Positions 49,515 through 60,576 of a stretch of DNA of 64,000 nt are shown in pieces. The notes below the pieces were generated by a model. That model saw only the letters and a program-made list of their open reading frames with translations, did not search any database and was not told the DNA's origin. The position numbers were made by a program, and so were the translations under genes. This DNA comes from Isochrysis galbana (taxonomy: Eukaryota; Haptophyta; Isochrysidales; Isochrysidaceae): positions 4,643,707 through 4,707,706 of the forward strand of contig CM030936.1 in NCBI GenBank assembly GCA_018136815.1, given 5' to 3'. The stretch's first letter is position 1. The number at the start of each line of letters is the position of its first letter.

Positions 49515-50640
49515 CTCTCGAACTATCGTTAAAACGATAGGGTCATGGAGCGCGCGCCGCCTCCCTCCCTCGCTGCCGCCGCCCTCGCTGAGATGGACGA
49601 ACTGCTGATGGACACCCGACACCACGCTGTCGCCGAAGAGACCGCGCCCAGACGACACGCCCAGCCAGGTGGGCACAGGAGCCGCTACACCACGCCACCG
49701 CATCACCGCGAACAGCGCACGCACAGACCTCATGGTGACCACCATGCTGGACCACAACACTCACCTCACCTTCCACAGCCACACCCACCACACTCCACCA
49801 GCGGGACACTCCAATAGGGAAGGCCTCCGGGCCTGGCCCCTACACTGCCGCGGTACCGCCCTCCGTGCTCGTGCACGAGGGGCCGGCCCGGCGCCATCAA
49901 AAGCCCAGCCCCTCTGAGGGTTGGCACACCTTTTGCAATACGTATTGTAGTGTTCTCTGCTGGACCCAAAAGATGGGAGCGTCGGAAACAACGAGTGCTG
50001 GCCACGGACGGAGACGACAAGATCGACAAGAAAACCACCATGTACGCGACGATATCCGCTAACCTATCGATACATGGCAGAACGAAGGTGGCGAACTTTC
50101 TCGTATACTCCATACCAAGATATTGGCTGCAAACGCTAGCGGCCCCAAGATCATTCCACGCGTCGGTGAAAAAATGCGTAGACAGACTACTGTGGGGCAC
50201 AAAGTCACCCGCTTTACGCCCAGGGCGGATAGAGACAGGAAGGACGTCATCATCGACAACCTATTCATATTCCCGAAAGGAAACGCCCCGAAGTCACTGT
50301 GCACACTATATCTACTAGCGTGGAGATATATCATCACGGATTTCTATAGAATACACTACGACGGGGTATAGAGTTGTCAGAGGAATCAATTCTAATAAGA
50401 GTAATAGAAAGATACACCACGCTAAGCAAAGCACTACTCTATGCACAAAACACCGACTCGGCGAGAACGGCCCAGGCGGGAATGGGACGGAAACCCAAAA
50501 AGAGAATAGATATTAGCGACTTGAGACCCGTGTACACATTAAACGACAAAAACGGGCTGAAACCCAGCGAGGAGCTAGCTGAGCTGGCCACCAAGCTGGG
50601 GATAGCACACGCTGTCGAAGGGGCCAGGGAATAACACAAC
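49515..50640 (+). mobile_element. LINE-like element with large internal deletion (copy 6)
   Basis: Begins with CTATCGTTAAAACGATAG (49,525-49,542) and an ATG (49,545) followed by MERAPPPS, the family start. ORF1 similarity fades after a few codons. From about 49,960 the frame resembles the end of a non-LTR reverse transcriptase (RTKVANFLVYSIPRYWLQ ... KKCVDRLLWG), then after a frameshift shares AWRYIITDFYRIHY with 16,815-16,855, and ends KKRIDISDLRPVYTLNDK ... matching the ORF2 tail at 17,010-17,109. There are at least two frame changes and a stop (50,369), so it is dead. As in copy 3, the element's two ends are kept and the middle lost. Confidence 0.75.
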
Positions 50641-51609
50641 AATGGCGATGGAGCAACGTACACGTCACACAGACAGACAAAAAAGAGGCGTACACGGTGT
50701 ACACGCAACCGATACAGACCATAAGCCCAACAAGCACCCAAGTGGGCACGAGGGACAACAACTCGGAACAAAAGGCCTGCCCAAACCCCAAACCCACACT
50801 CCAAACCAGGCCTTAGGTAGTGCACCGAGGCCGGACCCTGGAAACCGAAAAAAAAGGAATAAAGGGGGGCAGGGGAAGAGGTGGAGGGCACGTGTGCAGT
50901 GTTGCTGGACTCATGTTGTTGTGTCCCTCCTCGCGGGCTGTGATGGGTGAGGAATGCACGATTGCGCTTTCGTGGAGTGAGAGGTTGTGTGGAGTGTTGA
51001 TATGATGCCAACCATAAAGTTTGTCCCAAATTAATCGGCATAGCGGGCACGCACCTGATACTGAGAGCAGATGTACACCGGCGGCGAGCGCCCCGCGCTA
51101 CACACATGTCGCGCCATCTCGTGAAGTGTATGAGCGCTCCCTACAGTGAGTGAGTGGGAGACGAAGGAACAGAGGCAGCTGAGCAGAGGCATGGTGGGCG
51201 GTGGGCGAGGGCGTCGAGAGCTGCTCACCGGCCACGGCAGTGGTCCGGCAGTGGCAGTGGTCCAAGATAATGTGCCACCATGGCCTCGCGACTCCCTCTC
51301 CCTCCCGGTCCACCAGAGCCCCTACTCCTCTCGCCTCGCGCTATTGTCAGACTTTTGTACAGCCGTTTTGGGCCCACTCGACCTGCTGCGACGGTCGTGT
51401 GAGAACGACGCATGCGCGACGAAGCAACGCTGGCAGGGCAGTGTGCCTGCGGTTCCGTCTCACCTGTGGGAGCCCTGTGGCAGCCCGCATAGTGGCTAGG
51501 CACCGAGGACGAGAACGAGAGAATTATAACGATAATACCGAACGACGAAGAGAAGCCTAACGAGCGTCGATTCGCGAATGCGACATTTCCGCCTTCAGGC
51601 GTGGAGTGT
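50641..51609. other. Intergenic, no gene seen
   Basis: Probable 3' tail of the LINE to about 50,900, then ordinary DNA. Short frames (for example 51,146-51,499) lack domains. Confidence 0.4.
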
Positions 51610-52141
51610 TCATGTTAATTTATTTGCGCGCGCGGCTTTTTTCAACCTTTCTTCCACTTCTGGGGTGAGCCGCATCTTGTCTATTTTGGAAAAGCGCCAC
51701 AACTTTACTTTCCACAATACAAAGAAGAGAAGCAGGGTCAGTGCGACTCCCACTCCACCTCCAACTCCGACTCCTATAATACCCATCGCCCCGAATGCAA
51801 GTATGATTGATGCAAAGGTAATCGAGATTGATTGAGATGAACATGCCAAAGATAGGAGCCCTCATTCTCTTCAGTCGCTCCACCTCATAGTAACCATTCG
51901 TATCATACAAATAAATCCACATGGTATGCAACAAAAAAGAAATTGGACGTCTTACTTTGGATTCTTTTCGGTGGGTCGCTTGGACAGTTATTTCCACACG
52001 AGAAGCGAGAAGGATCAAAAATACTGCGAGCACAACGCCTCCGACGGGGGAGGGGGGGGGGGGGATAGGCGAATGGACGGTGTTTCCCACTTCTTGAAAT
52101 TGTCGATGCCATTGTGCACTTTGCGCCCATTCCGAGATCAT
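51610..52141 (-). pseudogene. Membrane-protein relic with frame change
   Basis: One minus-strand frame from 52,141 gives a hydrophobic segment (VVLAVFLILLAS), then WIYLYDTNGYYEVERLKRM. In the next frame a strong hydrophobic helix pair follows (ITFASIILAFGAMGIIGVG and VGVALTLLLFFVLWKV) with a basic end KKAARANKLT and a stop. The switch occurs around 51,825-51,845. Either a frameshift has broken the gene or an intron is hidden. The YEVERLKRM piece is shared with the repeat at 313-510. A G run (about 52,046-52,060) interrupts the N-terminal part. Confidence 0.45.
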
Positions 52142-52257
52142 AAAATGTGGTTTATGATCTCCGGCTGAGGCTCGTTAGAATTGGCTGTGATGTGCTTTTA
52201 AAGCGGCGTCGGCCGCATCACTTGATCGGCCGGCGCGGCGGAGTGGGAGGAGGGGAG

Positions 52258-52303
52258 CGTGGCGCGCTCCACGACCCTTTCGTTTTAGCGATAGTTAGTT
52301 AGG
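52258..52303 (-). mobile_element. LINE 5' hairpin relic (copy 7)
   Basis: On the minus strand AACTATCGCTAAAACGAAAG, then GGTCGTGGAGCGCGCC, matches the 5' start of the element at 49,515 with a few changes; the ATG has become GTG. Nothing further of the element is present. Confidence 0.6.
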
Positions 52304-53028
52304 AGCAGCATGAGCACTCTGTCTCACGCCATGCAAGTAGCGGTTAGCCTGTCAAGAATTTTTGACATGCTGATAGCGCTTGCACCTGAGTACATCAATG
52401 TCTACGATGATCCACGTCTGTACTCATACGTGGCGTTGTGCGAATAATGCCGCCAGCCAAACAGCTCAATAGAAGGTCGGCCTATCACGGCCAACCCGCC
52501 GCAACTGGCACACAAGGAGCGAGGGGACGCGCTTTAGGGACGGGCACTACGACAGTATGAAACAACGAACGAAGTCAACACATAAAGACAGTGACGCTGT
52601 GCACGCGCGTCGAGGGCTTCGGCAGGAATAATGCGACCCCAATACTTGTACTCAAACGACGCATTGTCTTCGGCAAATGCTGTGAGAAACGCACCGACGT
52701 CGCCCCGCACCATCATGACGACAGTTAAGACGGCCCGTCATCGCCAGAACGGCACGCCTGCATGTGGCAACGACGGAAACTCAGGCACGGCACGTGCTCG
52801 TTTGAGCTGCTTACTCTAGAAGCGGACGCCGACGATGGCCCTTGCTGCGATGCGCCTCACTGTCTCGCCTCAGCGGAACGCCGGAATCAGCACGGACCGA
52901 TTCAGAGCGCGAGCCGACGGTCATTCGGTGGTGGCGTGTCAGCGTAGGGGTCACACAACCAACCCATCGCTCACTATTCAAAATGAGCCGAACTCGCCAA
53001 AGCACGCCAGCTCGGCACGCAAGCGCTA
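52304..53028. other. Intergenic, no gene seen
   Basis: Downstream region of the transporter gene; only short frames. Confidence 0.4.
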
Positions 53029-55091
53029 TTAACTGCCAACCTTCCGCCTGCTCGTCGCATCGGCCGCTGGCAAGCCTTCGCCGCTAGAAGCGCGGCGCAT
53101 GGGCAGCGTGTCGCGGGCGCCCGAGTTGCCCATGCCTGTCTTGGCCACGATGGGCGAGAGCTCTTTGGAGGTTGGGCGCGCCTCTTTGGCGAGCACGCGC
53201 GTCGCGCCGAAACAGACAAGGAGTGCGGCAGCGGCGGTGGCGTAAACAAGATGCTCCGGCATGGCGCCGGCGGCAAGCAGGACGGCGATGACGAGACCAT
53301 TGAGCAGCACCCGGAAGACGGCCATGGTTGAGGCGCGTTCCGCGTCGGCAATCTCGCCTACGCGCAGCAGTGCGATGGCAGGCCAATAGATGCCGAGGAG
53401 CCCTTCGAACAAGGCAAAGGCGACGAGCAACGCCTCATAAGATCGCGAGAAAATGGGCACGGCCATGCAAGCGGCGGAGCCGGCGAACACCATGCCTAGG
53501 CAGCCGATGGGTGTGAGGATGTCCGCCAGCACGTAGAAGAGCTGCGCGCCCGCCATCTTGCACACCATGAAGGAGGAGAAGACCAGGCCATGTGGGATGG
53601 CGCGCGGTGCGCGCAATTCGAGGGAAGGAGTCCACATGAAGACAAAGACGTATAGCGCCGTTTCGTACAGCGCGTTGATGAGACCAAGGCAGAGCAGCGT
53701 GCGCGACGAGGTGACTGTGCGCCACGAGCGCCACAGCGAGGCGGCGGGGCTGGCCGAGCGGTCACCGTAGTGCTCCCTCCACGTCCACTGGCACCTGCAG
53801 TGGGCGTTCAGCGGCCAGTCGGCAAGAGCAGTCAGGCAGGCTCGCAAAATCGGCGGGAGGCCGCGAACGACGGGTGAGGGTGGCGATGGCGCGGTACGTA
53901 CAATGCTGACGCGGCAAGGAGCACCGGCACCGCAAGGTTGAAGGGCGCGCTGAGAGGGCTCGGACCGCGAGGCGGGGTGAGCAGCGCAATGCAAAAGTGG
54001 CCAACAACGCCCGCAACGACGGCAGATACAGCGTAGACAAAGGACGAGGTGGCGAACATTTCAGTGAGCAGTTGTGACGGTAACCTGCAGGCCTAATAGT
54101 TGGAAGGGAGCCAGATAGGGGCGATGATGAGAGGCGCGGCGTCAGCCGGCGAGCGGCCCGCGGCCGCGTCGACCGCCCGAGCACGCGCCGGCTGGAAGGC
54201 AATGCATTTCAAGCTCCAGGAAGCGCCAGCGGTCCGTTGACCATGTATCCGATGCGCACACCTCAGCCTCGGCGACGAGCCATGCCTCGAACGAGGTGAA
54301 GAGGATGGAGTAGGCGACGCCGCCCAGCAGCCGGCTCATCTGCGTTCGGAGGCGCCACGGTCGGCGTGGGAAGAGGGGGTAGGATGGGAAGGAAGTATGC
54401 GCTCGGGTGCAGGCCTAGCCCACCCGTACGCGCGGCGGCGCACCACAAGCGAGCCAACCGCGGGCGAGTTGGCGAGCAAGCACGAGAGCGCGTAGATGAG
54501 CCCGTAAGCTACACAATTGCGCCGGTGGCCACCGACGTCACCAATAGCGCTGGAATAGGTGCCGAGCGTGGCAGCCGAGCCATAACCGACGACGAAAAGT
54601 AGCGCAATCTGTGGCATCGAGTAACCGTGCGACGCATAGAGCGCGTAAAGATATCCACCTTGGATCCAGTCGCCAAAGGTGGCGAGCGAGTACGCGATGA
54701 GGTAACGGTTGCGCAGTCGTAGGAAGGTGCCCCGATGGCTTTCAATGTCGACAGTTGGTGAGTCAAACTCGCCTCCGCTCCGCTCCGGCTCATCCTCCTC
54801 GTCACGGTGGCGCTCAGCCGCCTTGTGCCTCCCGCGAGAGTAGACCCACGCGGCGAGACAGAGCGCCGAAGAGAAGATGAGAAGGCCAAGCTCCTCGCGA
54901 TCGGCCGAAGCCAGCGTAGAGGCCTGTGAGACCCAGTCGAGCGGCGCGGGCGGCGAGGGCGGAGGGGGAGATGCCAGTGCAGCAGGCCGTGAGGCACCCG
55001 GGCCGTGTGAGGCGGCAGAACGCGAGGAGGAGAAGGCAGCCGGGGTGCGCGCTGCACGCGCAGTTGCGCGCGAGGCAGCGCGCGAGGCCAT
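53029..55091 (-). CDS. Major facilitator transporter, MFSD5 / molybdate-transporter type, four exons
   Basis: Proposed exons 55091-54444, 54339-54262, 54092-53902 and 53794-53029 give about 560 aa. MFSD5 features: TFGDWIQGGYLYALYASHGY (TM1-2), FVVGYGSAATLGTY, IGDVGGHRRNCVAYGLIYALSC, then across the first splice SLV-MSRLLGGVAYSILFTSFEAWLV, and WREHYGDRS before the second half with six more hydrophobic segments (LINALYETALYVFVFMW etc.). The family carries molybdate or related anions across membranes; substrate here is inferred. Introns 2 and 3 are less certain: intron 2 uses TATTAG/GCC and intron 3 has two possible junctions. Start uncertain: an ATG at 55,778 is in frame but adds 229 Ser-rich residues that mirror the CT repeat, so 55,091 is chosen. 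The C-terminal tail is basic and polar. Confidence 0.75.
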
Positions 55092-56058
55092 ATTATGCGA
55101 CACAGATGGAAGGGAAGGGGCGCTTTCAGGCAAAGATAATGAGGACGAAGTGGCGGGAGCGGAAGAGGCTGCCGCCGAGGCGGTGCGCACGGCGGCGCGC
55201 GCGGCGTAGGGCAGTGCCGTAGCCGCGGCGGCGGGCAGTGAACCGGAGATGTGGGAGACACGCGAGGAAGCAGTGGTCAGGGAGGCGGCGGGGGGGGCAG
55301 ATGCAGAGGTGGCGGAGAGAGAGGCGGGAGAGGGGGAGGAGAGTGAACTGAACTGTGAATGTTTGCGGAGCCTAGCGTGGTGAGAAGTTGCGGAGGAGCT
55401 GAGAGAGGAAGAGAGGGAGGAAGAAGAGGAAGTGTGACGAGAGGAGGAAGTGTGATGTGAGGAGGCAGAGGGGGGCGAGCGAAAAGTGGAGGAGGAGGAG
55501 GAGGAGAGAGAAGGCGAGGGAGAAGGCGAGGGAGAAGCCGAGTGATGAGGGGAGAGAGAAGGCGAGTGAGACGAGGAGTGAGAAGAGGAGAGAGACGAGG
55601 TTTGAGAAGAGGAGGGAGGAAAGGAGAGAGAAGAGGAGGAGAGAGGAGAGGAAGAGAGAGGAGAGGAGGAGAGAGGAGAGGAGGAGAGGGAAGACTGGTG
55701 TGGCTGCCTGCGGAGGCGTGAGTGGTGAAATCCTTGGGCTTTTGGGAGCCCTTCAGAGGTGTGGGCGGAGGGAGGCATGTAAGGGTGGTGGTGGTGGGTG
55801 CCTTGCTTCTATTGGCCCCTCTACTTGCATGCGCTGGCCGCTGTGGAGGGGGGGAGGAGGGGGGGAGGAGGGGGGGGGGAGGGGGGGGGGAAGCTTGGGG
55901 GAGGGGGCGGGGGGAAGGCGGGGAGAGAGGGGGAGAGGAGAGAGAGAGAAGGGGAGAGGGAGAAAGGGAGGGGGAGGTATATATGTGAGAGAGACAAAGG
56001 GAAGAGTGGAGAGAGAGAGAGCTCAGAGAGAGAGCAGAGAGAGAGAAAGCGGGGGGGG

Positions 56059-56126
<68 letters not shown>

Positions 56127-56620
56127 AGAGAGAAGGCGAGGATGCGGAAGAGGGCCGCGGGGTGGGGGGGGCTCAGAGAGAGAAGGGAAGACGGGGAGAG
56201 ATGAAGAGAGAGGGAGAGAGGGAGAGAGTGAGATGAAGAGAGAGGGAGAGAGGGAGAGAGGGAGATGAAGAGAGAGGGAGAGAGGGAGAGAGGGAGATGA
56301 AGAGAGAGGGAGAGAGGGAGAGAGTGAGATGAAGAGAGAGGGAGAGAGGGAGAGAGTGAGATGAAGAGAGAGGGAGAGAGGGAGAGAGTGAGATGAAGAG
56401 AGAGGGAGAGAGGGAGAGAGTGAGATGAAGAGAGAGGGAGAGAGGGAGAGAGTGAGATGAAGAGAGAGGGAGAGAGGGAGAGAGGGAGATGAAGAGAGAG
56501 GGAGAGAGGGAGAGAGTGAGATGAAGAGAGAGGGAGAGAGAGAAAGCGAGGTGTGGGAGAAGGCGCGCGGGGGGGGGGGGAAGAAGGAAGAGACGAAAGG
56601 AGGTGAAAAAAACAAAACCA
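55092..56620. repeat. Long GA-rich tract upstream of the transporter gene
   Basis: From about 55,330 to 56,620 the plus strand is almost all purine (CT-rich on the gene's sense strand), with pure (GA)n at 56,065-56,122 and several G runs. Ser/Pro/Leu-rich minus-strand frames here (55,277-56,710 and others) are translations of the repeat. Part of 55,092-55,778 may be 5' coding sequence if the upstream start is used. Confidence 0.8.
56201..56552. repeat. 32-bp minisatellite, 11 copies
   Basis: The unit ATGAAGAGAGAGGGAGAGAG plus GGAGAGAGTGAG recurs every 32 bp with ATGAAG at 56,201, 56,233, 56,265 and so on to 56,521. The main variation is GGGAG versus GTGAG at the unit end. Highly regular, so probably expanded recently inside the older GA tract. 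Confidence 0.9.
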
Positions 56621-56949
56621 ACGATCGGGGGGGGGGGCGTCTCTTGCACGGTCAAAAGAGCGCTGAACGAAAAGGCCCCCCTCCGGTATATTTTTACGGA
56701 TGCCCTTCATACAGGGGACTTAGAACTAGTGACAGAGCCGTGAGCACTGTCAGCTAACACAGTCCACACAATTGGCGTCTCTACACATTTTATGATCATC
56801 AACACGCATTTCAACTGACTTCAATGTGTAGAGGCTATCGCTTCGCAGGCAGCAGCGCTTCGCAGCCAGCACGCGCACGCGCCGATGGCGCCTGGTCGGC
56901 GCGTGGGCGGGCCTCCCGTACGCGGGAAGCTGTCAGATTTGATAACTCA

Positions 56950-57860
56950 AAAAATCGCGCATAGACCTTCGATTTCCCCCCCTGCCCCCCCGACGCGGGA
57001 GGGTGTCAGATTAGTGCGCGGTCCGTGGGGGCGAGTGCGCGGTTTTCGGGTGGATGAAATCTGACACCTTTCCGCGTGAGGCGTGAGGGGGGAGGGGGGG
57101 AAAGAGACAACTTCCTGGAGGCGCTGCACCACTCGGCGGGGTGGGTGGCTCGGCCGGTGTGCTTCCCCCAGAAAGTTGTTTGTGTCCCCCCTACCCCCTC
57201 ACGCGGAAAGGTGTCAGATTAGGCCTCCCAGAAAACCGCGCATTCGCCTCCCAGACCGCGCACTTCGAGGTTCGAGGGTCCCTAATCTGACAACGTTCCG
57301 CGTACGGGGGTAGGGGGGAAACAAACAACTTTCTGGGGAATGCACACCGGCTGAGCACCCTACCCCGCCAAGTGGTGCAGTGCCTCCAGAAAGTTGTTTG
57401 GTTCCCCCCCTACTCCCTCACGCGGAAAGGTGTCAGATTAGGCCTCCCAAAAAAAAGCGCACTCGCCCCCACGGACCGCGCACTAATCTGACGCCCTCCC
57501 GCGTGGGGGAGTAGGGGGGAAAACAAACAACTTTCTGGGGGAAGCACACCGGCCGAGCCGCCCACCCCGCCAAGTGGTGCAGCGCCTCCAGGAAGTTGTC
57601 TCTTTCCCCCCCTCCCTCCTCACTCCTCACGCGGAAAGGTGTCAGATTTCATCCACCCGAAAACCGCGCACTCGTCCCCATAGACCGCGCACTAATCTGA
57701 CACCCTCCCGCGTGGGGGGGTAGGGGGGGAGACAAGCAACTTCCTGGAGGCACCTCACCACATGGTCAGGTGGGCTGCTCGGCCGGTGTGCATTCCCCAG
57801 AAAGTTGTTTGGTTCTCCCCCTCCCCCCGTACGCGGAAAGGTGTCAGATTTCGACGGCAC
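56950..57860. repeat. Array of alternating palindromic modules
   Basis: Two different foldback modules alternate. Module A: GGTGTCAGATT ... AATCTGACACC around a core with GACCGCGCACT and AAAACCGCGCA; at 57,005, 57,210, 57,430 and 57,640. Module B: AACTTTCTGGGGGAAGCACACCGG-type arm ... CTCCAGGAAGTTG; at about 57,105, 57,320, 57,525 and 57,730. Flanks add a further inverted pair (CCCCTCACGCGGAAAG / CCTCCCGCGTGGGGG). The period of A plus B is about 205 bp. A1 is inverted relative to A2-A4, and B2-B3 are inverted relative to B1 and B4. No open frame. Confidence 0.85.
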
Positions 57861-58864
57861 GGCTGGTCAGGGTTTGGTTGGGGGTTCTACCGCCCTCTCG
57901 GGTTCATGGGCGAGAATCCTTCGCCAATGCTCTTCGAACTCGTGTATACCCGGGTCTCCCGTCTCAGGTGTGGGAGCAGAGTCATGGTAAAGGAGAGACA
58001 AGGCAAGGTCTCTATGTGTCATTATGAGCATGAAACGAAAAAATCTTCGCCATTTGTTTGTTGGTTTGTATTCACGGCCACTTTTTGGGGGGGGGAGAGG
58101 CCCGGATTTTCTCCCACGTTCAGGGCCTGGCTAAACGCGCGAGGGGGACGACCCGCATATTTGGAAACGAGGGGTACCAAATGAAGGCAAACGACCTTGG
58201 CAAGTTCCCCAAGGCCACCGAGGGGAAGATAGGCCAGGCGCTCTCCAAGACGGCCGTGCCCGTATAAATTCATCCGTTCATCCGTGACCACCACTCGCAG
58301 GTGTTGACGAACGCCGAGAGGATGACGAATTGGGATGGCCCATAGGGCCTGAGGGCAATGAGGAGGGAGGCCTGCCGGCTGCATGCGCGGCTGAGGAGGT
58401 GTGGCTGCCCTTTCGTTTAGCTGTTTCGTCTTTGCTCCTCCCTTGCGTGGTTTTGTTTCGCTCATTCATTGTTCTCTCGCATGGAAGCTCGATTCTAGCA
58501 AGGGGGTGTCGCATCCGCGATCGACCTTTTTGTTTTAGAAGTTGTTTGCGTTTCTTTGTTCCCTCCTTGCAGGTTGCAGGCTAGCCACGAGTCACCGTCG
58601 TAGTGTCCTACATTCGTCCATTCGCCCTTGTTGCCCTCGCCTCCTTTATCGCCTCCTTTGTCGCCTGCTTGCCCCTCACCTGGCTTACCTCCTTGCGTGC
58701 TCCTCGCGTTTTAGGCTAAGTCGCGCGATCAGGTATCGCCGGTGCAAGGAACAAGGAACCGCCCCCATGTGTGACCCTGATTCCCCTTCAGGTGTTGGCC
58801 GTTGGATTATATCGTGGCGCTATTTTACTTCGGTCTTCATCAAATGACTTAAGGGTTTTCGAAA
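57861..58864. other. Intergenic with a fragment shared with 40,205-40,280
   Basis: 58,322-58,400 (GACGAATTGGGATGGCCCAT, CCTGAGGGCAATGAGGAGGG) matches 40,205-40,280. Minus-strand frame 58,022-58,465 passes through it and has no domain. Otherwise nothing seen. Confidence 0.45.
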
Positions 58865-59394
58865 GATTCCCTCCTTATTCCTGTGCGTAACTGTCGCCCC
58901 GTCGGATCGTCCGTCGCCCCGTCGCTCTCTTGTCGGCATTCTCTTCCTTGTTCGATCTGCCAGCGGGTTCCTGTGCGTTCCGTGATAGGGATACGTTAGT
59001 GTGGAGAGTGTTGATGTGAGTGTAGTGTCATCTCGTCGGTCCATCGGCCTCTAGTCGTCTGTCGTCTGTCGTTCTTCGTTCGTCGCTCTCGTCCTCGTTC
59101 TCGTCCCTCGTTCTCGTTCTCAACACTACCTCAATACCAAACCTCTCCAATCCCTCAGCCCCAGCCTATCCATCTCGATCCGCCCAGACATGTCCGCTCC
59201 GTCGTCGCGCTCGCCCTCGCCCAAGCCCGTCCTCCCGCCTTTCTCTGCTGAGGAGGTGGTCCAGCCCGTCATTGGCCACTGCCCAACTTCCGCCGCGCCT
59301 CTCGCCGCTTCCCTGCCGTTCCCTCCGTTCCCATCCGAGGCAGTGGTAACCTCGGATCCGTCACCCCCCCCCCCAACCAAAGGGCGCCCCCAGC
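58865..59394 (+). mobile_element. Retroelement family 2: leader and ORF1 start (copy B)
   Basis: Matches 23,636-24,060: GTCGCTCTCTTGTCGGCA, ATACGTTAGTGTGG, TCGTCCTCGTTCTCG-like leader and an ORF start at 59,190 (MSAPSSRSPSP). The frame continues in Pro/Ser-rich sequence to 59,394, where the MITE begins, interrupting it. Rest of the element absent. Confidence 0.6.
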
Positions 59395-59588
59395 CTAGAT
59401 GGGAAATACAGTGTTGGGTGGGGCCTGCAAATACAGCCAAATACAGATGTATTTGGCCAGTTTGGCCTCTGGCCAAAGACATCTCAAATACATTCGAGGC
59501 CTACAACCCAGGACACGCTTCCAATACAGCCAAATATAGATGGAGTTGGCCTCTGGCCAAATACGGGAAATGCTTCCTTCCCATCTAG
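59395..59588. mobile_element. 194-bp MITE with CTAGATGGGAA inverted repeats
   Basis: Ends CTAGATGGGAA and TTCCCATCTAG are exact 11-bp inverted repeats, flanked by AGC on both sides (59,392-59,394 and 59,589-59,591), a likely 3-bp target duplication. The interior holds TTTGGCC/GGCCAAA foldbacks. Relatives: 17,421-17,600 (decayed) and the fragment at 14,816. Inserted in the ORF1 fragment of retroelement copy B. Confidence 0.8.
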
Positions 59589-59599
59589 AGCTCTAGGGC

Positions 59600-59671
59600 C
59601 CCCCGAGCCGCCCAGCCGCCCCCCCCCCCGCCCCCCCCCCCCCCTCTCAGGTGGGGTGGGTGCCCTTCCAG

Positions 59672-59717
<46 letters not shown>

Positions 59718-60348
59718 GAGAAAGAGAGAGGGAGAGGGAGAATGAGAGGGGAAGGGGAGGGAGAGAGAGAGGGAGGGAGAGAGAGAGGGAGAGAGGGAGA
59801 GAGAGAGAGAGAGGAGAGAGGTGTGTACATGTGTGTGTGAAAGAAGATGTGGGAGCATCCCACCAGCGGGAAGAACGAGCCATCACGCCCCCCTCCCTTC
59901 CGCGACAATGTCTTCTTTCTACTTTCTCTCTTTCTTTTCCTCTCATCTTCCTCTCTTCTCTCTCTCTCTCTCTCTCCCGTGCAAAACGAAAAAACTTGTG
60001 TTCCTGAAGATCTTCTCACGTATTTCAGGAGTGGTGAGGTGATATTGGCATCGTCCGCTCACCCCCCCTGCCTGTGCGGAGGGGAAGCAATAGAATCTCT
60101 CTCTCTCCCTCCCTCCCTCCCTCTCTCCCCCTCTCTCTCTCTAAGTCTCTCTCTCTCTCTCTCTCTCGAAGTCTCTCTTTTTCTCTCTCCTCTAACTCTC
60201 TTAAGTCTTTCTCTGCTGCTCTCTCTCTCCCGACACACCACCTCCTTCCTACTCTCCCCCCCCCGGCAGTACCCTACTGATTTGATTCCCTTTTTCTCCT
60301 CTCTTTCTCCAGTCTCTCTCTCACAGTCTCGCCTTTGCTCCCCACCAG

Positions 60349-60389
<41 letters not shown>

Positions 60390-60478
60390 AGAGAAAGAGA
60401 AAGGGAAAGAGAAAGAGAAAGAGAGAGAGAGAGCGAAAGAGAAAGAGAAAGGGAAAGAGAAAGAGAGAGAGGGGGGGG
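59600..60478. repeat. C runs, GA tract, CT tract and second GA tract upstream of the F-box/LRR gene
   Basis: C runs at 59,619-59,645; (GA)n with GGGAGAGAG at 59,674-59,820; mixed DNA to 60,090; (CT)n at 60,096-60,235; (GA)n and (GAAA)n at 60,357-60,470. Frames of Arg/Glu or Ser/Leu here are artefacts. The CT-then-GA order precedes the start codon as in the CK2 gene. Confidence 0.8.
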
Positions 60479-60576
60479 GGGCTCAGCCCCACTTCCCCCG
60501 TCTCCCCGGCCGCTGCCTTCCTCCCCTTCCTCCCCCCCCCCTCCTCCTCCTCCCCCCTTTTTCCTCCCCAAGAGCA

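Noticed and set aside
55277-56710. 477-aa Ser/Pro/Leu-rich minus-strand protein
   Set aside because: Follows the GA/CT repeat and 32-bp minisatellite; no domain.
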